The notes under the pieces: generated by a model
What the model saw: only the letters and a program-made list of their open reading frames with translations
The model's database searches: none
What the model was told of the DNA's origin: nothing
Made by a program: the position numbers and the translations under genes
Shown: positions 9,807 to 18,977 of the stretch, piece by piece
Numbering within the stretch: position 1 is the stretch's first letter
Layout: the number at the start of each line of letters is the position of its first letter
Source of the DNA: an uncultured Bacteroidota bacterium
GTDB taxonomy: Bacteria > Bacteroidota > Bacteroidia > Chitinophagales > LD1
Direction: 5' to 3'
Length of the DNA: 33,719 nucleotides
Assembly (NCBI GenBank): GCA_903917755.1
Contig: CAIXBT010000290.1
Coordinates: 1 to 33,719 of the forward strand

Positions 9807-9842
9807 TCATTGGGTGTTTCACACAATTGAAAATTGATAATT
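9807..9842 (-). repeat. Right arm of inverted repeat, element 1
   Basis: TCATTGG (9807-9813), ATTGAAAA (9826-9833), AATTGATAATT (9832-9842) complementary to the left arm. Confidence 0.65.
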
Positions 9843-9862
9843 CATTAATTGAAAATTAAAAT

Positions 9863-12298
9863 ATGGAATCAACTTTGTCAGAAAAGAAGGCCGTGGCAGT
9901 GACCACCGCCAAGAACCGTAAAGTAAAGAAAGTCGCCGTGATCGGTTCCGGTGTCATGGGTTCGAGAATAGCCATGCACTTTGCTAACATCGGACTACCG
10001 GTCGTTCTGCTGGATATTATCCCACGCGATGCCAGCGAGGAGGATCTGAAGAAACCGGCAGTGCGCAACAAAGTGGTCAACGATGCTCTGGCTTTTGCAC
10101 TCAAGTCAAATCCATCTCCTATATATGATAAGGGTTTTGCCAATCGTATCACTACGGGCAACTTCACCGACAACATGAACCTGATCAAAGATGCTGACTG
10201 GGTGATCGAGGTGGTAGTAGAAAACCTCAATATCAAAAAGAGCGTATTCGAACAGATCGAGCAGTTCCGTAAACCGGGCACGCTGATCACTTCAAATACA
10301 TCAGGTATACCTATCCACCTCATGACCGAAGGAAGAAGCGATGATTTCAAAGCGCACTTCTGCGGCAGCCACTTCTTCAATCCTCCTCGTTATCTGAGAT
10401 TGCTCGAGATCATCCCTACTACACTGACCCATCCTGAGGTGGTAGACTTTCTGATGAACTACGGAGATGTATATCTCGGCAAACAAACTGTTTTATGCAA
10501 AGATACGCCAGCATTCATCGCAAACCGTGTAGGGGTATTCAGCATAGCAGCAGTTATCAAACTGATGCAGGAAATGGATATGACCATCGATGAAGTAGAT
10601 GCACTGACAGGCACGCTGATCGGCAAGCCTAAGTCTGCTACATTTCGTACCACAGATGTGGTAGGTCTCGACACCATGATCAAAGTAATGAAAGGCGCTT
10701 ACGACAATCTGCCAAACGACGAAATGCGCGACGTAATGCAGGTGCCTGATTGGATCATGACCATGGATGCAAATAAATGGTGGGGCGATAAATCAGGTCA
10801 GGGTTTCTTTAAGAAAAGCAAATCTGCTGATGGCAAAAAATCTTTCGTTACACTCGACTGGAAGACGCTCGAATACAAACCATCTGCCAAGACAAAATCA
10901 GCTACTACCGAGCTGAAAGCCATAGAAGACACTAAGAAACGCCTCGTAGCGGTTTCTAAACAAACTGATAAACACGGTGAGTTTCTCAAAAAACTGACCA
11001 GCTATGTATCAGCTTATGTATCTAACCGTATCCCTGAAATATCTGACGAACTGTATCGCCTCGATGATGCTATGCGCGCAGGTTTCGGCTGGGAACTAGG
11101 ACCATTCGAACAGTGGGATATCATTGGCGTGGAGAAGATCATCGGCGATATCAAAGCTGCCGGTTTTAAACTCGGCGCATGGGTAGACGAAATGCTCGCA
11201 GGTGGTTTCAAAACATTCTACACTGTAGAGAATGGTGTCAGAAAATACTATGACATCAATTCAAAATCATACAAATCTATTCCGGGTCGTGAGGCATTCA
11301 TCATCATGGATAATGTCTTTACTCAAAAAGCAGTTTGGAAAAATCAGGATGCCCGTATCGACGATATCGGCGATGGCGTACTGAACGTATCATGGAGTAC
11401 TAAGATGAACGCTCTCGGTGGCGGTGTACTCGAGGGTATCAATAAGGCCATAGACCTCGCAGAGGCACAAGGTTGGAAAGGAGTAGTACTCGGTCACGAC
11501 TGCCCTAACTTCTCTGCCGGTGCTAACCTCGCCATGATATTCATGATGGCTATCGAGCAGGATTATGATGAACTGGATTTCGCTATCCGCGCCTTCCAGC
11601 ATAGCACAGGCCGTTGCCGTTATTCATCTATACCGGTCGTCGCAGCGCCTCACGGTATGACACTCGGGGGTGGATGCGAGTTTACCATGCACAGCGATGC
11701 AGCAGCAGTATCTGCAGAAACATATATCGGTCTCGTAGAGGTCGGTGTGGGTTTGATACCTGGCGGCGGTGGTACTAAGGAATTGGCACTGCGTGCATCT
11801 GATGCATACTTCGCAGGCGATCCTCAGATACCTACTCTTGCTGAAAAATTTCAGGCTATAGCTACCGCTAAGGTTGCCACTTCAGCATATGAGGGATTTG
11901 CTGTAGGCGTACTCGATAGGAAGAAAGACTTCGTAGTAGTAAATCAATCACGTGTACTCGCAGAAGCAAAACAAAAAGTATTGGAACTCGCAGCAGACGG
12001 ATATGTACAGAAGCCTATGCGCACTGACATCACAGTACTCGGCCGTACAGGTCTCGCGGCCCTCTATGCAGGTGCAGCAGCATTCAATGTAGGTGGCTAT
12101 GCCAGCGCACACGATATGCTGATCGCTAAAAAGATCGCTTACGTACTCTGCGGTGGTGACCTGACCAGCGAGTCTAAAGTGACTGAACAATATCTCTTGG
12201 ATCTCGAAAGAGAAGCATTCCTGTCACTTTGCGGTGAGAAGAAAACCCTCGAGCGTATCCAGTCAATATTGACTAGCGGAAAGCCATTGAGAAACTAG
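9863..12298 (+). CDS. fadN: 3-hydroxyacyl-CoA dehydrogenase/enoyl-CoA hydratase (FadN-type domain order)
   Basis: N-terminal VAVIGSGVMGSRIAMHFANIG NAD-binding motif, C-terminal crotonase region GGGCEFTMHSDAAA; ends LTSGKPLRN. Confidence 0.9.
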   Translation: MESTLSEKKAVAVTTAKNRKVKKVAVIGSGVMGSRIAMHFANIGLPVVLLDIIPRDASEEDLKKPAVRNKVVNDALAFALKSNPSPIYDKGFANRITTGNFTDNMNLIKDADWVIEVVVENLNIKKSVFEQIEQFRKPGTLITSNTSGIPIHLMTEGRSDDFKAHFCGSHFFNPPRYLRLLEIIPTTLTHPEVVDFLMNYGDVYLGKQTVLCKDTPAFIANRVGVFSIAAVIKLMQEMDMTIDEVDALTGTLIGKPKSATFRTTDVVGLDTMIKVMKGAYDNLPNDEMRDVMQVPDWIMTMDANKWWGDKSGQGFFKKSKSADGKKSFVTLDWKTLEYKPSAKTKSATTELKAIEDTKKRLVAVSKQTDKHGEFLKKLTSYVSAYVSNRIPEISDELYRLDDAMRAGFGWELGPFEQWDIIGVEKIIGDIKAAGFKLGAWVDEMLAGGFKTFYTVENGVRKYYDINSKSYKSIPGREAFIIMDNVFTQKAVWKNQDARIDDIGDGVLNVSWSTKMNALGGGVLEGINKAIDLAEAQGWKGVVLGHDCPNFSAGANLAMIFMMAIEQDYDELDFAIRAFQHSTGRCRYSSIPVVAAPHGMTLGGGCEFTMHSDAAAVSAETYIGLVEVGVGLIPGGGGTKELALRASDAYFAGDPQIPTLAEKFQAIATAKVATSAYEGFAVGVLDRKKDFVVVNQSRVLAEAKQKVLELAADGYVQKPMRTDITVLGRTGLAALYAGAAAFNVGGYASAHDMLIAKKIAYVLCGGDLTSESKVTEQYLLDLEREAFLSLCGEKKTLERIQSILTSGKPLRN

Positions 12299-12313
12299 AA
12301 TCAGAAGTCAAGA
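12297..12313 (+). repeat. Left arm of inverted repeat, element 2 (overlaps the fadN stop codon)
   Basis: AGAATCAGAAGTCAAGA matches the reverse complement of 12671-12687 at 14 of 17 positions. Confidence 0.6.
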
Positions 12314-12628
12314 GAGCTTGTTAAAAGTGTTTATGTTCTTTCAAATAAATTTCCGAAAGGAGAAACATATGGTTTGACTTCACAGATAAGAAGGTCTGTT
12401 ATTTCAATACCATCGAATATAGCAGAAGGGTCAGGCAAAAACTCCGATAAGGATTTTGCTAGATTTCTGAGCATCGCAATTGGTTCTTCTTTTGAATTAG
12501 AAACACAATTAATTCTGTGTTTTGATTTGGAGTATATAAACAAAAATGAGTTCGATATTATTATAGACAAAGTAAACGAAGTACAAAAGTTAATTTTCGG
12601 ATTTAGTAAAACATTACAAACACAATAA
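12299..12628 (+). pseudogene. Four helix bundle gene, element 2, 5'-truncated (no ATG; open frame directly follows fadN TAG)
   Basis: NQKSRELVKSVYVLSNKFPKGETYGLTSQIRRSVISIPSNIAEGSGKNSDKDFARFLSIAIGSSFELETQLIL...; canonical N-terminal MxxYxxLxVW segment missing. Confidence 0.75.
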
Positions 12629-12670
12629 AAAATTAAAAAACAAAACCAAAGTCATTGTCATTGACTTGAT

Positions 12671-12687
12671 TCTTGACTCTTGGTTCT
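12671..12687 (-). repeat. Right arm of inverted repeat, element 2
   Basis: TCTTGACTCTTGGTTCT, complementary to 12297-12313 at 14 of 17 positions; 13 nt before the fadA ATG. Confidence 0.6.
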
Positions 12688-12700
12688 AAAAATCTACATT

Positions 12701-13876
12701 ATGCAAGAAGCTTATATAGTGGCAGGTTGCCGCACCGCCATCGGAAAATCAAAGAGAGGAGGATTCAGATTTACATCTCCTGTAGACTTGGGTTACTACG
12801 CTATCACTGAACTGCTCAAAAGAGTACCTGGTCTCGACCCTACACGAATCGACGACCTCATCGTAGGTAATGCAGTACCTGAGGCTGAACAAGGTCTGCA
12901 AATGGCACGCTGGATAGCGTTGCGTTCACTGCCTGTCAATGTACCGGCTTTCACTGTCAACCGTTATTGCGGTTCAGGTATCGAGACCATCGCACTGGCT
13001 ACTGCCAAGATCCGTTCGGGCATGGCAGAATGTATCATAGCAGGTGGAGCAGAATCTATGTCGCTCGTACCTACAGTAGGTTACAAAACAGTACCGAACT
13101 ACGAAGTAGCAAAGACAAATCCTGAATACTATATCGGCATGGGTCTCACAGGCGAGCTCGTAGCTGAAAAATATGGCATCACCCGTCAGGCTATGGACGA
13201 ATTTTCATACAACTCTCACGTCAAAGCTTTTGCCGCTATCGAAGCAGGTAAATTCAAAGAAGAGATCGTGCCAATAGAAGTAGAGGAAGTATACTTCGAC
13301 GGAGTTAAGAAGAAATCAAGAAAAGCAACTGTAGGTGCTGATGAAGGTCCACGCAAAGATACCTCTGTAGAAGGCCTTGCCGCATTGAAACCGGTATTCA
13401 AAGTGAACGGTACCATCACTGCCGGAAACTCATCTCAGACATCTGACGGTGCTGCATTCGTACTGGTAATGAGCGAAAGAATGGTCAATGAACTTGGCCT
13501 GAAACCTATCGCTCGTCTTATCACTTCCGCATCTGTAGGAGTTGATCCTACTATCATGGGTATCGGCCCGGTAGCTGCGATACCGAAGGCGCTGAAACAA
13601 GCAGGTCTGAAACTGGATGATATTGACCTCATCGAGCTCAACGAGGCTTTTGCATCTCAGTCACTCGCAGTGATCCAGGAGCTGGGTCTCAATACCGCAA
13701 AACTCAATGTGAACGGTGGCGCTATCGCACTCGGACACCCGCTGGGATGTACTGGTGCATGGCTCACTCAGAAGCTGTATAATGAAGCTCGCCGTCGTGG
13801 CAGCAAATACGGTATGGCCTCGGCTTGTATCGGTGGTGGTCAGGGTATTGCTGGTATCTATGAATTCATTAGTTAA
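12701..13876 (+). CDS. fadA: Acetyl-CoA acyltransferase (thiolase)
   Basis: [20 protein letters not shown] start, [12 protein letters not shown] active-site Cys, [19 protein letters not shown] and CIGGGQGIA motifs. Confidence 0.92.
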   Translation: MQEAYIVAGCRTAIGKSKRGGFRFTSPVDLGYYAITELLKRVPGLDPTRIDDLIVGNAVPEAEQGLQMARWIALRSLPVNVPAFTVNRYCGSGIETIALATAKIRSGMAECIIAGGAESMSLVPTVGYKTVPNYEVAKTNPEYYIGMGLTGELVAEKYGITRQAMDEFSYNSHVKAFAAIEAGKFKEEIVPIEVEEVYFDGVKKKSRKATVGADEGPRKDTSVEGLAALKPVFKVNGTITAGNSSQTSDGAAFVLVMSERMVNELGLKPIARLITSASVGVDPTIMGIGPVAAIPKALKQAGLKLDDIDLIELNEAFASQSLAVIQELGLNTAKLNVNGGAIALGHPLGCTGAWLTQKLYNEARRRGSKYGMASACIGGGQGIAGIYEFIS

Positions 13877-13882
13877 GAAGCC

Positions 13883-13915
13883 TTTAGACGATAGATAATA
13901 GACATTAGACCAATG
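13883..13915 (+). repeat. Left arm of inverted repeat, element 3
   Basis: Core TAGATAATAGACATTAGAC (13892-13910) matches the reverse complement of 14303-14321 at 17 of 19 positions; CAATG (13911-13915) pairs with CATTG (14292-14296). Confidence 0.7.
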
Positions 13916-14269
13916 CATAATTATAGAGAATTACATATTTGGAAGAGGTCTATTAAAGTGGCAGTAAATATGTATGAAATCGTTGCTGCTTTCCCTTCGT
14001 CTGAACGCTATGAATTGACGAGTCAAATAAAGAGAGCTGTTGTGTCAATTGCTTCAAACATTGCAGAAGGTGCCGGTCGAAATACAAATAAGGAGTTTAA
14101 TCACTTTCTTGGTATAGCAATTGGTTCATCGTTTGAAGTGTATACCCAACTGGTGATCGCTGGTGAGTTGGGTCTTGTAAAAGAAAAATTACTTCTACCT
14201 GTTTTATCAGAATTGGAAGAGATTCAAAAAATGATTCGCGTATTTAAAGAAACATTAAAAATCAATTAA
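13913..14269 (+). CDS. Four helix bundle protein (S23/IVS-protein/Avd-like), element 3, intact
   Basis: MHNYRELHIWKRSIKVAVNMYEIVAAFPSSERYELTSQIKRAVVSIASNIAEGAGRNTNKEFNHFLGIAIGSSFEVYTQL... Confidence 0.9.
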   Translation: MHNYRELHIWKRSIKVAVNMYEIVAAFPSSERYELTSQIKRAVVSIASNIAEGAGRNTNKEFNHFLGIAIGSSFEVYTQLVIAGELGLVKEKLLLPVLSELEEIQKMIRVFKETLKIN

Positions 14270-14291
14270 TAACCAAAGACGGAAACACTGG

Positions 14292-14330
14292 CATTGTCTA
14301 TTGTCTAACGTCTATAATCTAAAATCTATT
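14292..14330 (-). repeat. Right arm of inverted repeat, element 3
   Basis: CATTGTCTATTGTCTAACGTCTATAATCTAAAATCTATT, complementary to 13883-13915; ends 3 nt before the acyl-CoA dehydrogenase ATG. Confidence 0.7.
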
Positions 14331-14333
14331 ATT

Positions 14334-16130
14334 ATGTCAACTCTCACAGAAAAAAAGGTAGATCTCAAGGGCGGTGAATTCCTGGTAAAGGAATCATCTC
14401 CGGCTAATACTTATATCAGGGAAGAGATCACCGAGGAGCAAAAGATGATAGCACAATCTACGGCGGATTTTATCGCTACCCGTGTGCTTACAAATTTAAA
14501 GCAAATAGATAAGCAAGAGCCAGGCCTTGTAGTAGGTCTATTGCACGAGATAGCCGATCTCGGATTACTCGGTGCTGCAGTGCCGGAGGAATATGGTGGA
14601 ATGGGCGTTGATTTTGCCACAGATACATATATTAACGAAGAAATGGGATGTGGCCACTCTTTTGCTGCTGCTTTTGCCGCACATACCGGCATCGGTACAC
14701 TGCCCATTCTGTATTTCGGTACTGAAGAGCAAAAGAAGAAATATCTCCCAGGCCTGTCGAATGGCAGCATCAAAGCTTCTTACTGTCTCACTGAGCCGGG
14801 TTCAGGTTCTGATGCACTAGGTGCGAAGACCAAGGCAGTATTGACCGAAGATGGCAAACACTATATCATCAATGGCCAGAAGATGTGGATCACCAATGCA
14901 GGATTCGCAGATCTGTTCACTGTTTTTGCCAAGATCGATGGAGAGAAATTCACTGGATTTCTGATCGATGCCAAGGCAGAAGGAATATCATTGGGTGCTG
15001 AAGAGGACAAACTTGGTATCAAAGGTTCATCTACCCGTCAGGTGTTTTTCAATAATGTAAAAGTACCTGTAGAGAATATACTCGGTGAGATCGGCAAAGG
15101 ACATAAGATAGCATTCAATGTATTGAACATCGGCCGCTATAAACTGGGTGTGCTGGCTTTGGGTGGTTCAAAAGAGACCTGCTCTACAGCAGTGAAATAT
15201 GCTAATGAGCGTATCCAGTTCAATGTACCTATATCATCATTCGGAGCTATCAAGCACAAGCTCGCTGAGATGGCTGTGAAAATATATGCAGTAGATGCTT
15301 CTGTCTATCGTACAGCCGGTCTGATCCATGATTATATAGAAACTGCTACCGCCGCAGGCACTGATAAAGTACAGGCTAAATTGCTCGCTGCTGAGGAGTT
15401 CTCTGTAGAGTGCGCCATACTGAAAGTGTTTGGATCGGAAGTAGCGGACTATACAGTAGACGAAGCTGTTCAGGTATTTGGAGGGACAGGTTTCAGCGAA
15501 GAGTATCCTGTAGCACGTGCATATCGCGATTCCCGTATCAATAGGATATTCGAAGGTACTAATGAGATCAATCGTTTGCTCTCAGTAGGTATGCTGGTCA
15601 AAAAGGCAATGAAAGGCGAACTCGATCTTTTCACTCCTGCTATGGCAGTACAGAAAGAATTGATGAGCGTGCCAGATTTCTCTACACCGGATTCAGAAGA
15701 TACATTTGCAGCAGATAGAAAAGCACTGCAGAATGCTAAAAAAGCTATCCTCATGGTAGCAGGTGCAGCCGTTCAGAAATTCATGCAGAATCTGGATAAA
15801 GAACAGGAGATCATGATGAATATCGCTGATATGCTGATAGAATTGTTTGCTTGTGAATCAGCATTGCTCAAGACCGAGAAGCTGGTGAGCATTCAGGGTG
15901 AGACAGCTTGTGCATTGCAGATCGATCTGACCAGAACATATATCTCTGATGCACTGGAGCGTATCAATCTGTCAGGCAAACATGCAGTCACTGCATTCAA
16001 CGATGGCGATATGCTTCGCATCATGCTCATGGGAATTAAACGTTTTACTAAATATGATGCATTCAATACTATAGCGGCCAGAAGAAGGATCGCTGACAAA
16101 CTGATAGCCGAAAACCAATTCTGTTTCTAA
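14334..16130 (+). CDS. Acyl-CoA dehydrogenase family protein (first of tandem pair)
   Basis: CLTEPGSGSDALGAKTKA, KMWITNAGFADLFTVFAKI, YRDSRINRIFEGTNEINRLL. Confidence 0.92.
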   Translation: MSTLTEKKVDLKGGEFLVKESSPANTYIREEITEEQKMIAQSTADFIATRVLTNLKQIDKQEPGLVVGLLHEIADLGLLGAAVPEEYGGMGVDFATDTYINEEMGCGHSFAAAFAAHTGIGTLPILYFGTEEQKKKYLPGLSNGSIKASYCLTEPGSGSDALGAKTKAVLTEDGKHYIINGQKMWITNAGFADLFTVFAKIDGEKFTGFLIDAKAEGISLGAEEDKLGIKGSSTRQVFFNNVKVPVENILGEIGKGHKIAFNVLNIGRYKLGVLALGGSKETCSTAVKYANERIQFNVPISSFGAIKHKLAEMAVKIYAVDASVYRTAGLIHDYIETATAAGTDKVQAKLLAAEEFSVECAILKVFGSEVADYTVDEAVQVFGGTGFSEEYPVARAYRDSRINRIFEGTNEINRLLSVGMLVKKAMKGELDLFTPAMAVQKELMSVPDFSTPDSEDTFAADRKALQNAKKAILMVAGAAVQKFMQNLDKEQEIMMNIADMLIELFACESALLKTEKLVSIQGETACALQIDLTRTYISDALERINLSGKHAVTAFNDGDMLRIMLMGIKRFTKYDAFNTIAARRRIADKLIAENQFCF

Positions 16131-16148
16131 TCTACTAAATACTAAAAA

Positions 16149-17960
16149 ATGAGTACGTCAACAGACACTACAAAAAAGGCAACTTTGAAAGGAGGTGAAT
16201 TCCTTATCAAAGATTCAAGCTGGGAGGATTGTTATATCCCTGAGCAGATCAACGAAGAGCAGCAAATGATGCGCGAAATGGTAAGGGATTTTATTAAAAC
16301 GGAGATCGATCCCGAGCTCGATGCACTGGATCACGATCCTATGCTCACTGTCGGAAAACTTGATAAAGCCGGAGCGCTCGGCCTGCTGGGTATAGCAGTA
16401 CCTGAGGAATACGGTGGTCTGGGCAAAGACCTGATCTCTATCTCTTATGTCACAGAGGTATTAGGTGGCGGACATGGTTTCTCTGTGTCCTATGGTGCAC
16501 ATACCGGTATCGGTAGCTGTCCTATCATCTACTATGGCACAGAGGAGCAGCGCAAAAAATATCTTCCCAAGCTCGCTACAGGCGAATTGAAAGCAGCTTA
16601 CTGCCTCACTGAGCCGGGGTCCGGTTCTGATGCTCTCGGCGCTAAGACCAAAGCTGTGCTTTCTGAAGATGGCAAACACTATATCCTGAACGGTCAGAAA
16701 ATGTGGATCACTAATGCCGGTTTTGCAGACATCTTTATCGTATTTGCTAAGATAGATGGTGATGACAAAAAGTTCACAGGGTTCATTGTTGAGAAGGGCT
16801 TCGAAGGGCTGAGCCTCGGTGCCGAAGAAAAGAAAATGGGTATAAAGTCTTCCTCTACCCGTCAGGTATTTTTTAATAACATGAAAGTGCCTGTAGAAAA
16901 CCTTCTTGGCGAAGCTGGTAAGGGTTACAAAATAGCATTCCAGATATTGAATATCGGTCGCTATAAACTTTGCAACGGCGTACTCGGTGGCAGCAAACGC
17001 GCTCTGGGTGTAGCTGTGAAATATGCTAATGAGCGTCAGCAATTCAAGACTCCTATCGCACAGTTTGGTGCTATCAAGCATAAACTAGGCGAGATGGCCA
17101 TACGTCTTTGGGTAGCAGAATCTGCTTCATATCGTGTATGCGGTCTGATCAATGACAAAGAGCATGAACTGAGATCTGCAGGAGCGTCTATGACAGACTA
17201 TCTCACAGGTGGTGCCGAAGAGTATCAGGTAGAGTGCGCATTGCTTAAGGTGATCGGCTCTGAGGTCCTCGATTTTGTAGTAGATGAGTCATTGCAGGTA
17301 CATGGTGGCTATGGCTTCTCTGAAGAGTATCCTATGGCACGTTCATATCGTGACTCTCGTATCAATAGGATATTCGAAGGTACTAACGAGATCAATCGTA
17401 TGCTTTCTATCGATGCTTTGTTGAAATTTGCAATGAAAGGGAAACTCGATCTGATGACTCCGGGTATGGCTATACAGAAAGAACTCGTATCGGTTCCTGA
17501 TTTCAGCTCACCTGATCCTGATGATATTTTTGGTGCCGAAAGAAAAGCGCTGAAGAATGCCAAAAAAGCATTCCTGCTGATCGCTGGTGGTGCGGTTCAA
17601 AAGCTGATGACGAAACTCGAACATGAACAAGAGGTCCTGATGCACGCAGCTGATGTTTTGATCGAGATCATACAAATGGAATCTGCCATGCTTCGCGCAG
17701 AAAAACTCGTAAACCTTCACGGTCTCGAAGCATCTCAGATATATGTAGATATGGTTAAATGCTTCTTCTTCGATGCGCTGGATCGTATCAATGTAGCCGG
17801 AAGGTCTGCTCTCGCTGGTTTTGCCGAGGGAGATGAACTGCGTATGATGGCTATGGGTCTGAAGAGGTTTACTAAATCAGAATTCATCAATACAAAAAAT
17901 ATCCGTCGCGCTGTAGCTGACAAGCTGATAGCAGAAAATGGATATTGTTTCTGGGATTAA
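16149..17960 (+). CDS. Acyl-CoA dehydrogenase family protein (second of tandem pair)
   Basis: Same motifs; clear paralogue of the preceding gene over full length. Confidence 0.92.
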   Translation: MSTSTDTTKKATLKGGEFLIKDSSWEDCYIPEQINEEQQMMREMVRDFIKTEIDPELDALDHDPMLTVGKLDKAGALGLLGIAVPEEYGGLGKDLISISYVTEVLGGGHGFSVSYGAHTGIGSCPIIYYGTEEQRKKYLPKLATGELKAAYCLTEPGSGSDALGAKTKAVLSEDGKHYILNGQKMWITNAGFADIFIVFAKIDGDDKKFTGFIVEKGFEGLSLGAEEKKMGIKSSSTRQVFFNNMKVPVENLLGEAGKGYKIAFQILNIGRYKLCNGVLGGSKRALGVAVKYANERQQFKTPIAQFGAIKHKLGEMAIRLWVAESASYRVCGLINDKEHELRSAGASMTDYLTGGAEEYQVECALLKVIGSEVLDFVVDESLQVHGGYGFSEEYPMARSYRDSRINRIFEGTNEINRMLSIDALLKFAMKGKLDLMTPGMAIQKELVSVPDFSSPDPDDIFGAERKALKNAKKAFLLIAGGAVQKLMTKLEHEQEVLMHAADVLIEIIQMESAMLRAEKLVNLHGLEASQIYVDMVKCFFFDALDRINVAGRSALAGFAEGDELRMMAMGLKRFTKSEFINTKNIRRAVADKLIAENGYCFWD

Positions 17961-17981
17961 TTTCTCGGATCGTATAAAATT

Positions 17982-18017
17982 AAAAAACCGCTACTTCTCA
18001 GAGGTGGCGGTTTTTTT
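17982..18017 (+). terminator. Rho-independent terminator of the fad operon
   Basis: AAAAACCGCTACTTCTCAGAGGTGGCGGTTTTTTT. Confidence 0.85.
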
Positions 18018-18047
18018 ATGTCATTACCATGATTGAAAAAGAATGAT

Positions 18048-18977
18048 CTAGCTCTTCAGTATCTTGTCATACTTGCTACCATTAGCCGGATCCAGATGTT
18101 TGAGGATGTTTACGATCTTAGTCTTTTCACTTTGCTCCGCACCTGCGAATATCCCTACGATCTCATCGCCTTTGGCCTGCAGAAACATGATAAGCAAAAC
18201 ATTATTGGCATTATCCTTGAAAGCTTTGTCGACCTTTTCCAAAGCATCAGAGATATTGGCACGAGCAGTAGAAGGATCATCATAGAAAAGGTCTATACCC
18301 TGAAAATGATATTGATATAATGCCTGCTTGTATCCATCATATTTACCACTCATCAGGCTGCTGATAATGTTATATCGATTCTTGCCCTGAGTTAGTGGAT
18401 TGCTGTCGAATGCTTTCCAACCCTTAGCATCAGATGCCGTGGACGGTACTTGATTGGTGATCAACTCGGCCATGGTGAAATATTTATCACCGCCCGCTTT
18501 GCTCATAGTGGCATAATCTAGACCGATGATCAGATAAGCATAGTAACCGAGCACGGAAGAAAGATTGGAAGTGTACTGATTGACATTGAAATCTATCGGA
18601 GTATTAGCTGCATAAGTGAATACAAAATCCAGATCACGGAAATTGAGAATAGGTGAATTGTAATTGCTGTTATATCCCGGACGTGAAGACTGAATAGTGA
18701 TCGTCCCCGTATATTGATCCTGAGATACGATACCATCGAGCGTGATATACATAGCGCATTCTATCCTTTCCTCGGGTGCGAAGTTATCCTGAGTCCAGGC
18801 ACGCTGATTCATAAACTCAGTAATCGAATTTTTCAATGCGGTGAAAGTCGAAGGGTCTACTCCTGATATTTTTTGTGTATTCAGATCCACCGTGCAGTGC
18901 AGCTCCTGAGCAGTTGTGTAAGCCGCAGGCAGAAACATCAAAATAAGATATAGATATATGAATTTCGCGACTTTCAT
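18048..18977 (-). CDS. DUF4835 family / PorD-like type IX secretion-associated protein
   Basis: QELHCTVDLNTQKISGVDPSTFTALKNSITEFMNQRAWTQDNFAPEERIECAMYI; conserved position after coaBC. Confidence 0.8.
   Translation of the reverse strand: MKVAKFIYLYLILMFLPAAYTTAQELHCTVDLNTQKISGVDPSTFTALKNSITEFMNQRAWTQDNFAPEERIECAMYITLDGIVSQDQYTGTITIQSSRPGYNSNYNSPILNFRDLDFVFTYAANTPIDFNVNQYTSNLSSVLGYYAYLIIGLDYATMSKAGGDKYFTMAELITNQVPSTASDAKGWKAFDSNPLTQGKNRYNIISSLMSGKYDGYKQALYQYHFQGIDLFYDDPSTARANISDALEKVDKAFKDNANNVLLIMFLQAKGDEIVGIFAGAEQSEKTKIVNILKHLDPANGSKYDKILKS

Noticed and set aside
9399-9862. Target-site duplication flanking element 1
   Set aside because: Looked for matching direct repeats just outside the arms; none convincing in AT-rich sequence.
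9856-10380. 174-aa antisense ORF opposite fadN
   Set aside because: Shadow ORF; no family signal, and the sense strand is unambiguous.
9435-14269. Diversity-generating retroelement (Avd-like proteins)
   Set aside because: The Avd-like fold is shared, but there is no reverse transcriptase, template repeat or variable repeat in the window.
9405-14330. CRISPR-like or tandem repeat array interpretation of the intergenic repeats
   Set aside because: Repeats are inverted, element-specific and separated by ORFs; there is no regular direct repeat/spacer structure.
16461-17081. 206-aa antisense ORF opposite the second acyl-CoA dehydrogenase
   Set aside because: Shadow ORF of a highly conserved gene; no recognisable motif.
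14334-17960. Tandem acyl-CoA dehydrogenase genes as a novel feature
   Set aside because: Paralogous tandem acyl-CoA dehydrogenases in beta-oxidation operons are ordinary.
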